This document shows, in pieces, positions 43,013-52,505 of a DNA stretch of 64,000 nt. Both the position numbers and the translations under genes were made by a program. This DNA is from Litorimonas cladophorae (GTDB lineage: Bacteria > Pseudomonadota > Alphaproteobacteria > Caulobacterales > Maricaulaceae): the NCBI RefSeq assembly GCF_014652455.1, contig NZ_BMYV01000002.1, forward strand, positions 496,001-560,000, read 5' to 3'. How positions within the stretch are numbered: position 1 is the stretch's first letter; the number at the start of each line of letters is the position of its first letter. A model generated the notes under the pieces. The model saw only the letters and a program-made list of their open reading frames with translations, was not told the DNA's origin and searched no databases.

Positions 43013-44335
43013 ATGCGCAGTTCTTCTACCCGCTCACACGCTCTTTCAGGCACTGTAAGTGCTCCAGGCGACAAGTCCATCAGCCACCGCGCGATGATTT
43101 TCGGCGCAATGGCAACCGGCACAACCCATGTAACCGGATTGTTAGAGGGAGCCGATATCCTCTCTACGGCCTCCGTCATGCAGGCTTTAGGCGCGAAAAT
43201 CATGAAAACAGGTGTCGGAGCCTATCAAGTCGAAGGCTGCGGCGAGGGCGGTTTGCAAACGCCAGACGTGAATTTGGACTGCGGGAACGCTGGGACAGGC
43301 GTCAGATTGATTATGGGTGCCTGTGCTGGATATAAGTTGCGTGCGACCTATACTGGCGATGCCTCCCTTTCCTCTCGCCCCATGAACCGAATTCTCGACC
43401 CACTGCGGGAGATGGGCGCCATCGCTACGGCGCAAGAAGGCGGACGATTGCCGGTGACCTTGGAAAGTGACGGGGATTTGAAACCCCTGACCTATACACC
43501 GCCTGTGGCTTCCGCCCAGATTAAGTCGGCTGTTTTGCTCGCCGCCGTGAATACAAAGGGCGTCACGACCATCACCGAACCTATTCCGACACGCGATCAT
43601 ACGGAAAATATGTTGCGCGCCTTTGGCGCGACCATTGAGGTGACACAGAAAAATGGGGCAGACGTCATCCGCCTTGATGGGCCTGTTCGACTTAAGGGGA
43701 CGAAGGTCAACGTGCCAGGCGACCCGTCTTCCGCTGCATTTATAATTGTCGCGGCTCTGATTACCCCAGGATCTGATGTTTTGGTTGAAAATGTGATGAT
43801 GAACCCGACACGGACCGGCCTATTTGATTGCTTGACCGAAATGGGCGGACATGTGCGTCCAACCTACTTCCGCAAATCCGGTGGAGAGGTCATTGCCGAT
43901 ATTCATGTAAAATCTTCAAAACTTCACGGAATTACGGTCCCGCCCGCCCGCGCGGCCTCAATGATCGACGAATACCCAATCCTCGCGGTAGCCGCGTCCG
44001 TCGCCAAAGGCACGACCATCATGGATGATATTGCCGAATTGCGCGTGAAGGAAAGTGATCGTATCAAAGCGACAGTCGCTTTGCTGGCAAATAATGGTGT
44101 CGACGTGACCGAATTGGAGAATGGGATTAAGGTTGTCGGCGGCGAGGTCAGTGGCGGCGGTCTGGTCACAACTCATCATGATCACCGCATCGCGATGAGC
44201 GCGCTTATCCTAGGCTTGGTCGCGGATGCGCCCGTGACGATTGATGATGGCGCGATGATCGCGACAAGCTTTCCAACATTTTTCGATGTGATGACGGGGC
44301 TCGGAGCCAATATTTCGATTGATAAAACCGCATGA
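43013..44335 (+). CDS. aroA: 3-phosphoshikimate 1-carboxyvinyltransferase (EPSP synthase)
   Basis: Transfers enolpyruvyl from PEP to shikimate 3-phosphate, in the shikimate pathway for aromatic amino acids. 440 residues, inside-out alpha/beta barrel. Landmarks: APGDKSISHRA (substrate-binding Lys near residue 20), LDCGNAGTGVRLIMG (the PEP-contacting LxCGNAGT motif), TGDASLSSRPM, and the catalytic Glu/Asp/His set in IDEYPILAVAA and HHDHRIAMS. The GNAGTGVRL motif has Gly/Ala spacing like class II enzymes of other alphaproteobacteria. GGAGG lies 12 bp upstream. The cmk ATG overlaps its stop by 4 bp. Confidence 0.97.
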   Translation: MRSSSTRSHALSGTVSAPGDKSISHRAMIFGAMATGTTHVTGLLEGADILSTASVMQALGAKIMKTGVGAYQVEGCGEGGLQTPDVNLDCGNAGTGVRLIMGACAGYKLRATYTGDASLSSRPMNRILDPLREMGAIATAQEGGRLPVTLESDGDLKPLTYTPPVASAQIKSAVLLAAVNTKGVTTITEPIPTRDHTENMLRAFGATIEVTQKNGADVIRLDGPVRLKGTKVNVPGDPSSAAFIIVAALITPGSDVLVENVMMNPTRTGLFDCLTEMGGHVRPTYFRKSGGEVIADIHVKSSKLHGITVPPARAASMIDEYPILAVAASVAKGTTIMDDIAELRVKESDRIKATVALLANNGVDVTELENGIKVVGGEVSGGGLVTTHHDHRIAMSALILGLVADAPVTIDDGAMIATSFPTFFDVMTGLGANISIDKTA

Positions 44336-44955
44336 GCGTTATCGCGATAGACGGAACATTTGCCTCTGGTAAAGGGACGCTCGGCAAAGGTCTCGCCGCG
44401 CATTATGGCTTGCCTTATCTGGATACGGGAAAGCTCTACCGCGCGACGGCGAAGCGCGTACTGGATGCGGGCGGTGACGTCACATCTTCGGTTGACGGGG
44501 CGCGTGCGGCTAAGTCGATCAAGACCGATGAACTATCTGACCCAATTCTGAAATCAGGTCCCATCGGCGCGGCCGCTTCAAAAGTCTCTGTTCATCCAGC
44601 CGTCCGGGCTGCTTTGTTTGATTTCCAACGGGATTTCGCGGCTAAAGGTGGCGTCTTGGACGGCCGCGATATTGGCACTGTGATTTGCCCGGATGCAGAC
44701 GTAAAACTGTATGTAACAGCCAGTCCTGAAGAGCGCGCCAAACGCCGACATGCTGAATTGAGGGGCTATGGCGAGCAAGTTTCTGTTGAAGAGGTTCTGG
44801 CGCAATTGATAGAGCGCGACACGCGCGATAGTACCCGCGCTACGGCCCCGCTGAAACCTGCAGCTGACGCGCATATGATCGATACGACGGGCATGAGCAT
44901 TTCGGAGGTCTTGAACGCCGCCATTGCCATCTGTGACGCGGTCCTTAAGCGCTAA
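44332..44955 (+). CDS. cmk: Cytidylate kinase
   Basis: Phosphorylates CMP and dCMP with ATP. 207 residues; P-loop GTFASGKGT (residues 8-16), the CMP-binding LDTGKLYRATA, DGRDIGTVICPDA, and the lid RAKRRHAELR. Starts by ATGA overlap with aroA. In many alphaproteobacteria rpsA follows cmk; here dTDP-glucose dehydratase follows after about 90 bp, so rpsA must be elsewhere. Confidence 0.95.
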   Translation: MSVIAIDGTFASGKGTLGKGLAAHYGLPYLDTGKLYRATAKRVLDAGGDVTSSVDGARAAKSIKTDELSDPILKSGPIGAAASKVSVHPAVRAALFDFQRDFAAKGGVLDGRDIGTVICPDADVKLYVTASPEERAKRRHAELRGYGEQVSVEEVLAQLIERDTRDSTRATAPLKPAADAHMIDTTGMSISEVLNAAIAICDAVLKR

Positions 44956-45043
44956 AGACCTTATTCTTGTCTCTTCCCGTGGCTATGCTAGGCAGAACAA
45001 ACGCGCGGTCTGACCTGAAACTTCGACATGAAGATGAGAGCCA

Positions 45044-46057
45044 ATGAAAATACTTGTGACAGGCGGAGCGGGTTTCATTGGGTCTGCGGTGTGCCGTCTG
45101 GCCGTTAGCCGTGGGCATCAAGTCATCAACCTAGACTGTCTGACCTATGCCGCAAACCTTGCGAACGTTTCCATGCTTGAGGCTCCAAATTATGTGCTGG
45201 AGGTCGCTAATATTTGCGACAGTGAAGCGGTTTCACGGATATTCGAAACCCATCAACCTGACGCAGTTCTGCATTTGGCCGCAGAATCCCATGTTGACCG
45301 ATCTATCGCAGGGCCGGGGCAATTTCTTGAGACGAACATAATGGGGACATTTGTTCTGCTGGAGGCAGCCCGGGCCTATCGCGACGGTTTAACAGCAGAT
45401 CGCCAAGCTGCGTTCCGGTTCCACCATGTCTCTACGGATGAAGTCTATGGTGATTTAGAACCGTCGGACCCTGCTTTCACGGAAACCACGGCTTACAACC
45501 CGTCGTCCCCTTATTCAGCTTCGAAAGCGGCGTCCGATCATTTGGTGCGGGCGTGGTGTCGGACCTATGGTTTACCCGTCCTGATTACGAATTGCTCGAA
45601 CAATTACGGTCCCTATCAGTTCCCGGAAAAGTTGATTCCTGTTGTTATTTTAAATGCTCTGCGCGGCGCGCCCATTCCGATTTATGGCGCGGGAGACAAT
45701 ATTCGAGATTGGCTTTATGTTGAGGATCACGCCGACGCACTTTTGACGGTATTAGACCGAGGCGAGATCGGTGAGACGTATAATATTGGGGGCAACACAG
45801 AGCGCACAAATCTAGAGCTCGTCAAGACAATCTGCGCCCTAATGGACCGCAGGGAGGATACGACACGCACTGATCATACCGCCTTGATCACCTTCGTTAC
45901 GGACCGCCTGGGGCATGACAAACGTTACGCTGTTGATGGGTCCCGCATTCAATCTGACCTTGGCTGGACGCCCAATACCAAGTTTGAAGACGGTCTAGAG
46001 AAGACAATCGACTGGTACTTGACCCGACGCGATTGGTGGGAGCCCCTAATAGGCTAA
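45044..46057 (+). CDS. rfbB: dTDP-glucose 4,6-dehydratase
   Basis: Converts dTDP-glucose to dTDP-4-keto-6-deoxyglucose. 337-residue extended SDR with NAD motif [22 protein letters not shown], the catalytic triplet in [10 protein letters not shown] (Thr-Asp-Glu) and the YSASK Tyr/Lys pair, plus [17 protein letters not shown], all characteristic of RfbB/RmlB rather than UDP epimerases. First of a rfbB-rfbA pair; the intergenic gap (148 bp) holds a UUCG hairpin. rfbC and rfbD are not in the window. Confidence 0.96.
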   Translation: MKILVTGGAGFIGSAVCRLAVSRGHQVINLDCLTYAANLANVSMLEAPNYVLEVANICDSEAVSRIFETHQPDAVLHLAAESHVDRSIAGPGQFLETNIMGTFVLLEAARAYRDGLTADRQAAFRFHHVSTDEVYGDLEPSDPAFTETTAYNPSSPYSASKAASDHLVRAWCRTYGLPVLITNCSNNYGPYQFPEKLIPVVILNALRGAPIPIYGAGDNIRDWLYVEDHADALLTVLDRGEIGETYNIGGNTERTNLELVKTICALMDRREDTTRTDHTALITFVTDRLGHDKRYAVDGSRIQSDLGWTPNTKFEDGLEKTIDWYLTRRDWWEPLIG

Positions 46058-46145
46058 CCACGATCAATTCCTGCGCTTCCTTTTCCTGAGTTGCGAAACC
46101 CGCTTGAAGTCGGACTTTGTGTTATCTAACGTCTGCTGACGCGCT

Positions 46146-46163
46146 GAAAGACTTCGGTCTTTC
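46146..46163. terminator. UUCG-capped hairpin between rfbB and rfbA
   Basis: Perfect 7-bp stem GAAAGAC / GTCTTTC closed by a TTCG tetraloop, a very stable RNA hairpin. It lies between two same-strand genes and is followed by a mixed pyrimidine run, so it may attenuate or protect the transcript rather than terminate it. Confidence 0.5.
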
Positions 46164-46205
46164 GTTTACCTTTACTGATCGCCTTGCGACACTGGACGGC
46201 CATTT

Positions 46206-47075
46206 ATGAAGGGTATTATTTTAGCGGGCGGCACAGGATCACGCCTTTATCCTCTGACGCTGGTGACTTCGAAACAGTTGCTGCAAGTTTATGACAAGCC
46301 GATGATTTATTATCCGCTGTCCACACTCATGATGGCGGGTATTCGCGACATTTTGATTATCACGACGCCGCAGGACTCGGATAATTTTAAACGCCTTTTG
46401 GGCGATGGTTCACATTTGGGCGTAAACTTAACTTTCGCGGAGCAACCGTCGCCAGATGGATTGGCGCAAGCCTTTATCATTGGACGTGATTTTGTTGGTG
46501 ATGACAGCGTCGCGCTCGTCTTAGGTGATAATATTCTGTACGGGAGCGGCCAGCCCAGCTTCCTGAAAGCGGCCGCATCACGCATGAACGGCGCTACCAT
46601 ATTTGGTTGCCGCGTGGCTGATCCCGAACGCTATGGCGTTTTGGAACTCGATAAAGACCAGCGCGTGATCGCGATTGAAGAAAAACCGACACAACCCAAG
46701 TCAAATTTCGCCGTCATTGGCCTTTATTTTTATGACAATAGTGTTCTGGACATCGCCGCAAATGTCCAACCTTCAGCGCGAGGGGAATTAGAGATCACGG
46801 ATGTGAACCTCGCCTATCTCGAACGCGGCGATTTGAATGTCGAGTTGTTGAGCGATGGCTTTGCCTGGTTCGACACAGGGACACATGAATCGCTCTTAGA
46901 TGCGGGCAATTACGTGAGAACATTGTCTGACCGCCACGGATTGCGGGTCTGTTCGCCTGAAGAAATTGCTTGGCGGAACGGTTGGATGAGCGATGCCGAA
47001 ATTTTGGAAGTCGGCGAGGCGCTTTCTAAGAGCGGCTATGGCGAATATCTCCTAAAACTACCAAAGGGTCGTTAG
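46206..47075 (+). CDS. rfbA: Glucose-1-phosphate thymidylyltransferase
   Basis: Makes dTDP-glucose from dTTP and glucose 1-phosphate, the step before RfbB. 289 residues; nucleotidyltransferase signature [11 protein letters not shown] (residues 8-18), [28 protein letters not shown] with the metal Asp, and [13 protein letters not shown]. Its last four bases are shared with the convergent htrA-like gene. Confidence 0.96.
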   Translation: MKGIILAGGTGSRLYPLTLVTSKQLLQVYDKPMIYYPLSTLMMAGIRDILIITTPQDSDNFKRLLGDGSHLGVNLTFAEQPSPDGLAQAFIIGRDFVGDDSVALVLGDNILYGSGQPSFLKAAASRMNGATIFGCRVADPERYGVLELDKDQRVIAIEEKPTQPKSNFAVIGLYFYDNSVLDIAANVQPSARGELEITDVNLAYLERGDLNVELLSDGFAWFDTGTHESLLDAGNYVRTLSDRHGLRVCSPEEIAWRNGWMSDAEILEVGEALSKSGYGEYLLKLPKGR

Positions 47076-48181
47076 TTCTCCAAACCGTCAGATTGAAGGA
47101 CAGGGGCAAGAACACCGTTGAAATCTGCTGTCTTGATATAGTCCTGACCACGGACGATGACGACACTTTCTGATGACTTCCCATCACGAATATAGGTGAC
47201 AAAGACGCCCGTGTTTGGCCGCACTAGACCCACGGCGTAGCGAAGGTCAGAGCTGTTTCCAATAACGCGCTCGCCGAAATGGGTCACAATGTCATCGACA
47301 CGCAATCCGCCCTCCGCCGCCGCGCCACCTGTCGTGACTTCGACAATATGCGCACCGTCTAGATCGTCTAGATCCAGTCGCGCTTGCACCTCTTGGGTGA
47401 CGGGAGAGATCATGACGCCAAGCGAGCCGCGCGAGACCACGCCATAGGTTTCCAGCTGATCGGCCACGGCGCGAAATGTATGAGATGGAATTGCAAAGCC
47501 AATGCCTGAGGAGCCTCTATCCTTGGCAACAATCGCAGAATTTATGCCAATTAATTCACCTGCAGAATTGACCAGTGCGCCGCCTGAATTACCAGGATTA
47601 ATGGCGGCGTCCGTTTGGATGAGGTCGGAATACCCGAGCGGATTATCATCTGTGCGCCCAATGGCGGACACGATACCCGTGCTGACGCTGTGCGAGAGGC
47701 CAAAGGGATTACCGACGGCGATGACCAAATCCCCGACCATCACATCATCAGACATCGAGATCGGCAGCGCGGTCAAATCTTCGGCTGTAATCCGCAGCAA
47801 AGCTAAATCTGTTTCACTATCCTGACCCAAAATACTCGCAGCGTAGCGGCGTTTATCAGAGAGAATGATACTCATGGATTGCGCATCTGCGATCACATGA
47901 TCATTCGTCAAGATAAGCCCTTTTTCTGCATCAATGATCACGCCCGACCCAATTCCGCCTACGGTCGTGCCATCTGCCTCTTCTGACATCACCGTCGAAA
48001 TCGACACAACGCCCGGCGTCACGCCCTGAATGATCGGGGCCATAGTGAATACATTTCGGGTGGCGTCATAACTGATTGCCGAATTCGATTGGGCGAACAC
48101 TGGCGTAGCAGCTGCAACAGTGAGGGCGGATAGAAGAAGGACGAAAGGACGACGCAAAGCAGACTCCAGTTTGAGTGGCAC
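47072..48181 (-). CDS. HtrA/Deg-type serine protease with one PDZ domain
   Basis: 369 residues. Signal peptide (cleavage after VFA), trypsin-fold domain with catalytic triad His in [11 protein letters not shown], Asp in ETDLALLRI and Ser in [12 protein letters not shown], then one PDZ (about 270-345, [18 protein letters not shown]). One PDZ domain and about 370 residues put it near DegS, but it has a cleavable signal rather than a clear membrane anchor. Periplasmic protein quality control is the likely role. The stop codon overlaps that of rfbA by 4 bp. Confidence 0.9.
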   Translation of the reverse strand: MPLKLESALRRPFVLLLSALTVAAATPVFAQSNSAISYDATRNVFTMAPIIQGVTPGVVSISTVMSEEADGTTVGGIGSGVIIDAEKGLILTNDHVIADAQSMSIILSDKRRYAASILGQDSETDLALLRITAEDLTALPISMSDDVMVGDLVIAVGNPFGLSHSVSTGIVSAIGRTDDNPLGYSDLIQTDAAINPGNSGGALVNSAGELIGINSAIVAKDRGSSGIGFAIPSHTFRAVADQLETYGVVSRGSLGVMISPVTQEVQARLDLDDLDGAHIVEVTTGGAAAEGGLRVDDIVTHFGERVIGNSSDLRYAVGLVRPNTGVFVTYIRDGKSSESVVIVRGQDYIKTADFNGVLAPVLQSDGLEN

Positions 48182-48868
48182 TTAGGGAATTGCAAATGGG
48201 CGCATATGCAATGTTATAACTAACACAGAATTACCCGCGTTCCGCAAGCGCGAAATCCCGATATGGGGAGTTTGTAACCGAACCGACGAAATGATGACTG
48301 AAAAGTAAACTCCATCGACATTGCCCAATTGGGTGTGCCTCGCTCAGGTTATCGGAGACGCTCCCGCAATAGGTTTTCACCCACGCGCCTAGGCTCGCAG
48401 CCCTGATTGAAACTATTGTTTCAACATGAGGGTCTACCGAAATGCGTTCCCGATGAGATAGGACGTCCGCGCAGTGGCAACCGCGATGGCTGCCGAATAG
48501 GTATAAATGTTTACGCAATTGCCATGTGCATTTGGTTGTCAACCAATTGCACGACCGCGCGGCGATGCTTCTCGTGTAGCGGCCTCACTTGATTGCAGCC
48601 GTTACAGGCTGTCAGGCACGCGCTACCCGGCCCCTTGAATTCTGGCGTTACCCAAAACTCAATAGACACACCGTCTCTCGATACCAGCCAGTCACGTATA
48701 CTTGCCTGTCCCGTGTCCGAGAGAACTATTTAAACATACGGGCAAAAATGATTGCGGGGATCATTTTCCCGAAATTAGATTTAAGCGCTTGAAAAAGCGG
48801 GACTGTAACGCCTGTATTACGGGATCATTATTTTCAGTCTTCCATAGGCTGGACTAGTCTTTGCCCTT
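48182..48868. other. 690-bp stretch without a convincing gene
   Basis: Between the htrA-like gene and the PIF1-like helicase. Short frames here lack motifs and sound start signals. Two elements stand out: a 15-bp inverted repeat TTGGTTGTCAACCAA (48532-48546) and TAAACATAC (48731-48739), similar to part of the 19-bp motif but probably chance. The htrA and helicase promoters must lie here. It could hide a small RNA; I found no clear hairpin-plus-T-run terminator. Confidence 0.4.
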
Positions 48869-50209
48869 ATGCAGACTTTTCAGAAAATTCTCCTCGACCC
48901 TCCCGAAAGGTCCTTCGTGTCCACATTTGACCAAGCTCCCGCGCGCTACGACGCGGACCCGACGATCAGTCATATTTTGGAGCAGATTCGGTCGGACGAC
49001 CGCGCGCCGATTTTGGTCACGGGCGAAGCCGGAACGGGGAAATCAACGCTGGTCAACTATCTAAAACGGCTTCCCGATATCGGTAATACTGTCGTCCTCG
49101 CGCCGACGGGTGTGGCGGCTCTGAATGTAGGCGGCCAGACCCTGCATTCATTTTTTCGCCTGCCTTTCCAAGTTATCGATGAAGCCGCGCTCAGTGATCA
49201 ACGTAGCAATCGATTATGGAAGAAGGTCGAGCTGATCATCATTGATGAAATCTCTATGGTACGGGCCGACATATTGGACGGGATTGATATGATCTTGCGT
49301 CGCGCACAGGCGTCTGACCTGCCCTTCGGGGGGGTGAAGCTGCTCATGGTCGGAGATTTCCACCAACTCCCACCTGTCATTCCAAACCGAGAACAAGCTG
49401 TCTTGGCGCAACTCGGCTATGGCGGACCCTATGCCTATGACGCCAAAGTGCTTCAGCGCGATCCGCCTGTGCATTTTGAACTCACCAAGGTTTATCGTCA
49501 GAAAGATCCGCATTTCGTCAGCCTTCTGTCGGATATCCGCGTTGCGCGGAATGTTGCCGCGGCGGTGTCGACGTTGAATGAAATTTGTGTACGTCCGCAC
49601 CGTGACGCTCACACGCCCGTCTTATTGACGGCGACGAATGCTGTTGCCGATCGTTATAATCGACAAGGGTTGGAGGACTTAACGCCGCCCACCGTTGAAT
49701 ATAGTTGCAAAGTAAAAGGCAAGTTTAATGAGAAACGCGCGCCAGCGCCCGCACAGTTGAAGCTCAAAAAAGGCGCGCGCGTCATGGCCGTGAAAAATGA
49801 TCCGCAGAAGCGATGGGTCAATGGCTCTCTGGGTACGATCACGGATCTGACGGCTGAAGAGGTGTATGTGAAATTTGATAGTGGGGGCGGTGTACGAAAA
49901 ATCGAAGCCACAAAATGGGAAGCCATTAGCTATAAATGGAGTGAAGCCGACCAGAAAATGATCGAATCCGCCACAGCCACCTTTGAGCAGATTCCGCTCA
50001 TTCTGGCATGGGCCGTGACCATTCATAAGGCGCAAGGTCTGACACTGGATGACGTGCGGATTGATTTAGGGCGCGGTGCCTTCGCTTCCGGTCAGACATA
50101 TGTCGCCTTGTCTCGCGCGCGGACATTGCAGGGGTTATCGCTTACTGCGCCTTTGCGGGTCCAAGATGTTCCCAGCAGTTCGCACACGACGGCTTTTGCA
50201 AGGTGGTAG
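48869..50209 (+). CDS. PIF1-like superfamily 1B DNA helicase
   Basis: 446 residues. Walker A GEAGTGKST (52-60), Walker B IIIDEISMVRADILDGID, motif III LMVGDFHQLPPV, and the C-terminal SF1B motifs AVTIHKAQGLTLDD (motif V) and YVALSRARTLQGL (motif VI). It contains a UvrD_C_2-like region with KKGARVMAVKND. The closest kin are the bacterial PIF1/RecD2-like helicases that unwind 5'-3' and can act on G-quadruplex or fork structures. Ends with a strong bidirectional terminator. The ATG lacks an obvious ribosome site. Confidence 0.9.
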   Translation: MQTFQKILLDPPERSFVSTFDQAPARYDADPTISHILEQIRSDDRAPILVTGEAGTGKSTLVNYLKRLPDIGNTVVLAPTGVAALNVGGQTLHSFFRLPFQVIDEAALSDQRSNRLWKKVELIIIDEISMVRADILDGIDMILRRAQASDLPFGGVKLLMVGDFHQLPPVIPNREQAVLAQLGYGGPYAYDAKVLQRDPPVHFELTKVYRQKDPHFVSLLSDIRVARNVAAAVSTLNEICVRPHRDAHTPVLLTATNAVADRYNRQGLEDLTPPTVEYSCKVKGKFNEKRAPAPAQLKLKKGARVMAVKNDPQKRWVNGSLGTITDLTAEEVYVKFDSGGGVRKIEATKWEAISYKWSEADQKMIESATATFEQIPLILAWAVTIHKAQGLTLDDVRIDLGRGAFASGQTYVALSRARTLQGLSLTAPLRVQDVPSSSHTTAFARW

Positions 50210-50220
50210 GTGGCGCATAA

Positions 50221-50248
50221 AAAAAGCGGCCTCAACGGGCCGCTTTTT
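50221..50248. terminator. Bidirectional rho-independent terminator
   Basis: Perfect 11-bp stem AAAAAGCGGCC / GGCCGCTTTTT with a 6-nt loop (TCAACG). The A-run on one side and T-run on the other allow termination of both the PIF1-like helicase (+) and yebC (-). Confidence 0.95.
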
Positions 50249-50268
50249 AAAACTATGTCGCGCGGGCT

Positions 50269-51045
50269 CTAGTCTTCTTCGAGACGGGCGGCGGCTTCTT
50301 CGGTCATATCAAAGTTATGATAGACGTCATTGACGTCATCGACATCTTCGAGAGCGTCTTGAAGTCTGACAACTTGGGCGGCCGCATCGGGATTGTCGAT
50401 ATCATTTTGCCCTTTCCAAACCAAGTTGACGGATTTGGCATCGCCGAACTGCTCTTGAAGCGCAGCTGAAACTGTTCCGAGATCGTCCCGGGCTGTCCAG
50501 ATTGTATGTACGGGCTCGACTTCGTCCCACTGATCTTCTGCGGGCTCGTCTGTTTCGCAATCATCGGCGCCGGCTTCGATTGCGGCTTCCATCATTGTGT
50601 CTTCATCCGTCGTATCCAGCGGATATTCAATTTTACCGACTTGGTCGAACATGAAGGACACAGAGCCTGTTTCGCCCATATTCCCACCGTTTTTAGAGAA
50701 CGCTGTCCGAACCGCCATGGCTGTGCGGTTTTTGTTATCGGTAGACGCTTCGACGATGAAACCAATTCCAGCGGGGCCAAAGCCTTCATAGCGGATATCT
50801 TCGTAATCATCGCCTTCGCCGCCCGCGCCTTTATCAACGGCGCGTTGGATGTTGTCCTTTGGCATGGACTGGCCTTTGGCGTTGGCGATGGCCAAACGCA
50901 GGCGCGGGTTCATGTCGGGATCGGGTCCACCGATTTTTGATGCAATCGCGATGTCTTTCGCGAGTTTGGAGAACAGCTTGGAGCGCAGCTTATCCTGACG
51001 CCCTTTGCGATGCTGAATATTGGCCCATTTGGAATGTCCTGCCAT
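50269..51045 (-). CDS. yebC: YebC/PmpR-family protein
   Basis: 258 residues beginning MAGHSKWANIQHRK, the family's invariant N-terminus, with ATG 51045 and GAGG 8 bp upstream; an in-frame earlier start (51111) adds residues that match nothing. Three-domain fold with FSKLAKDIAIASKIGG and GPAGIGFIVEASTDNKNRT; the C-terminal part is acidic (EEAAARLEED end). Relatives bind DNA as regulators or help ribosomes translate proline stretches. Last gene of the minus-strand run with ymdB and the cyclo-ligase. Confidence 0.95.
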   Translation of the reverse strand: MAGHSKWANIQHRKGRQDKLRSKLFSKLAKDIAIASKIGGPDPDMNPRLRLAIANAKGQSMPKDNIQRAVDKGAGGEGDDYEDIRYEGFGPAGIGFIVEASTDNKNRTAMAVRTAFSKNGGNMGETGSVSFMFDQVGKIEYPLDTTDEDTMMEAAIEAGADDCETDEPAEDQWDEVEPVHTIWTARDDLGTVSAALQEQFGDAKSVNLVWKGQNDIDNPDAAAQVVRLQDALEDVDDVNDVYHNFDMTEEAAARLEED

Positions 51046-51147
51046 GGGAGACCTCTTTTTCTTAAATTCTGAATTTGAGAGGGCTTTAGCGAGGGGGGCG
51101 CATGGGCGCAACCGTGTGGATGCGCTCGCGTTTCGTTCAGTCTCAGC

Positions 51148-51963
51148 TTATTGTGGTGTTGGCACTGTTTCGGCTAATTGCCCGCCCATGCGGATAGGCT
51201 CGATGCGGGTCGCGAGTCCATTGGCGCCAGTTTCGACATAAACGCCGCAAAGCGTGCCGGGGCCGCTGGCGGTTGTGAAGCGCCCGCCACGCATTTTAGT
51301 CGTGAAGCGGCGCAGAGGCTCTTCAGTTTCCATACCAATGATGGAATCGTAATCGCCGCACATGCCTGCGTCGGTTTGATAGGCGGTTCCATTTGGCAAA
51401 ATGCGCGCATCGCCCGTTGGCACATGCGAATGCGTTCCGACGACAAGGCTGGCGCGACCATCGCAAAAATAGCCCATTCCATTTTTCTCTGACGTCGCTT
51501 CGGCGTGGACATCGACGAGAACGAAATCAGCGACCGAGCCTAGAGGGGCTGCGTCCAATTCGGCTTCAACAGCGTGGAAAGGATTATCAAGCGTGTCCAT
51601 GAAGACGTTGCCCAGAACATTGATCACAAGCAGCTGGAATCCATTAACATCGAATAATCCAGCCCCCCGACCAGGTGTTGTCCCCTTGGGGTAATTACAT
51701 GGACGGATGATGCGTGGGTCATTATCGATAACGGAAATACCCTGAGCTTGATCAAATGTATGATTGCCGAGCGTCAGGACATCTGCGCCTGCGTCGAAGA
51801 GTTCTTCGGCGGTCGCGCGCGTGATCCCAAACCCGCCCGCCGCATTTTCTGCGTTGATGATGACGGCATCGAGCCCGAGGCGGCCTTTCAGTCCTGGCAA
51901 ATGACGCTTCACGGCGTCTCGGCCTGAACGTCCGACCACATCTCCGAAAAAGGCGATTTTCAT
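51148..51963 (-). CDS. ymdB: YmdB-family metallophosphoesterase (TIGR00282)
   Basis: 271 residues, calcineurin-fold phosphodiesterase: metal ligands D8 in FFGDVVG, E39 in NAEN, the GNHTFDQ motif (Asn, His), and VDVHAEATSEK and THSHVPTGD later His residues. Family members hydrolyse 2',3'-cyclic or 3',5'-cyclic nucleotides. Its ATG overlaps the cyclo-ligase stop by 4 bp. Cytoplasmic. Conserved with the 5-formyl-THF cyclo-ligase gene across alphaproteobacteria. Confidence 0.93.
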   Translation of the reverse strand: MKIAFFGDVVGRSGRDAVKRHLPGLKGRLGLDAVIINAENAAGGFGITRATAEELFDAGADVLTLGNHTFDQAQGISVIDNDPRIIRPCNYPKGTTPGRGAGLFDVNGFQLLVINVLGNVFMDTLDNPFHAVEAELDAAPLGSVADFVLVDVHAEATSEKNGMGYFCDGRASLVVGTHSHVPTGDARILPNGTAYQTDAGMCGDYDSIIGMETEEPLRRFTTKMRGGRFTTASGPGTLCGVYVETGANGLATRIEPIRMGGQLAETVPTPQ

Positions 51964-52505
51964 GTCATTATCCTGAAGTCAGTCTCTGTAAGAACCGCGT
52001 CCAAACGTGCATCATGCGCGTCCGTTGGTAGTTCGGGGACCTCTTGCCCCGCATAGGCCACACCGCAAGCGAAAACGTCAGATTGCGACCTTAACGCGGC
52101 CAATGTGCGGTCATAATACCCGCCACCATAGCCGAGCCGCCTGCCGTCTGCTGTGAAGGCGAGCAGTGGAACGAGAATAAGTTGAGGCGTCAGAAATGGC
52201 CCTTTAGCAGGAAATTGAACGCCGTAACGGTCTGTCGCCATCTCGCAATCGGGCGTCCAAAGGCGAAAGCGAAGCGGTGTTGCGGGCGCAGTGATAACGG
52301 GCAAGACGATCTGTCGCCCTGCGCCGTGAAGATGATGGAGCAGAGGCCAGATATCAATTTCATCGTTGATTGGGGCGAAACCCGCCACACATTCACCCCG
52401 CAGGGTTTGGGGCGGAAACGTTTGTATCAATCGCGTACCCAGATCTGGGACGTGCAAGGCGTTTCGTTTTAACCGCGCTTTTGCGCGAGCCTCTGCTTTT
52501 GTCAT
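51960..52505 (-). CDS. 5-formyltetrahydrofolate cyclo-ligase
   Basis: 181 residues. Converts 5-formyl-THF to 5,10-methenyl-THF with ATP. The signature is LGYGGGYYDRTLA in the C-terminal third, with the N-terminal basic KAEARAKARLKR region for ATP and PINDEIDIWPLL in the middle. Overlaps its upstream secreted-protein gene by 4 bp. Its position near 6S RNA fits the widespread ssrS-ygfA linkage. Confidence 0.92.
   Translation of the reverse strand: MTKAEARAKARLKRNALHVPDLGTRLIQTFPPQTLRGECVAGFAPINDEIDIWPLLHHLHGAGRQIVLPVITAPATPLRFRLWTPDCEMATDRYGVQFPAKGPFLTPQLILVPLLAFTADGRRLGYGGGYYDRTLAALRSQSDVFACGVAYAGQEVPELPTDAHDARLDAVLTETDFRIMT

Noticed and set aside
48231-48542. 103-residue minus-strand ORF near the htrA-like gene
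   Set aside because: Odd composition (many His, Arg, Ser), no motif, and no ribosome site; treated as chance.
48722-48745. TAAACATAC upstream of the PIF1-like helicase as a fifth 19-bp motif copy
   Set aside because: Only the 9-bp core matches; one such core is expected by chance in a window of this size on both strands.
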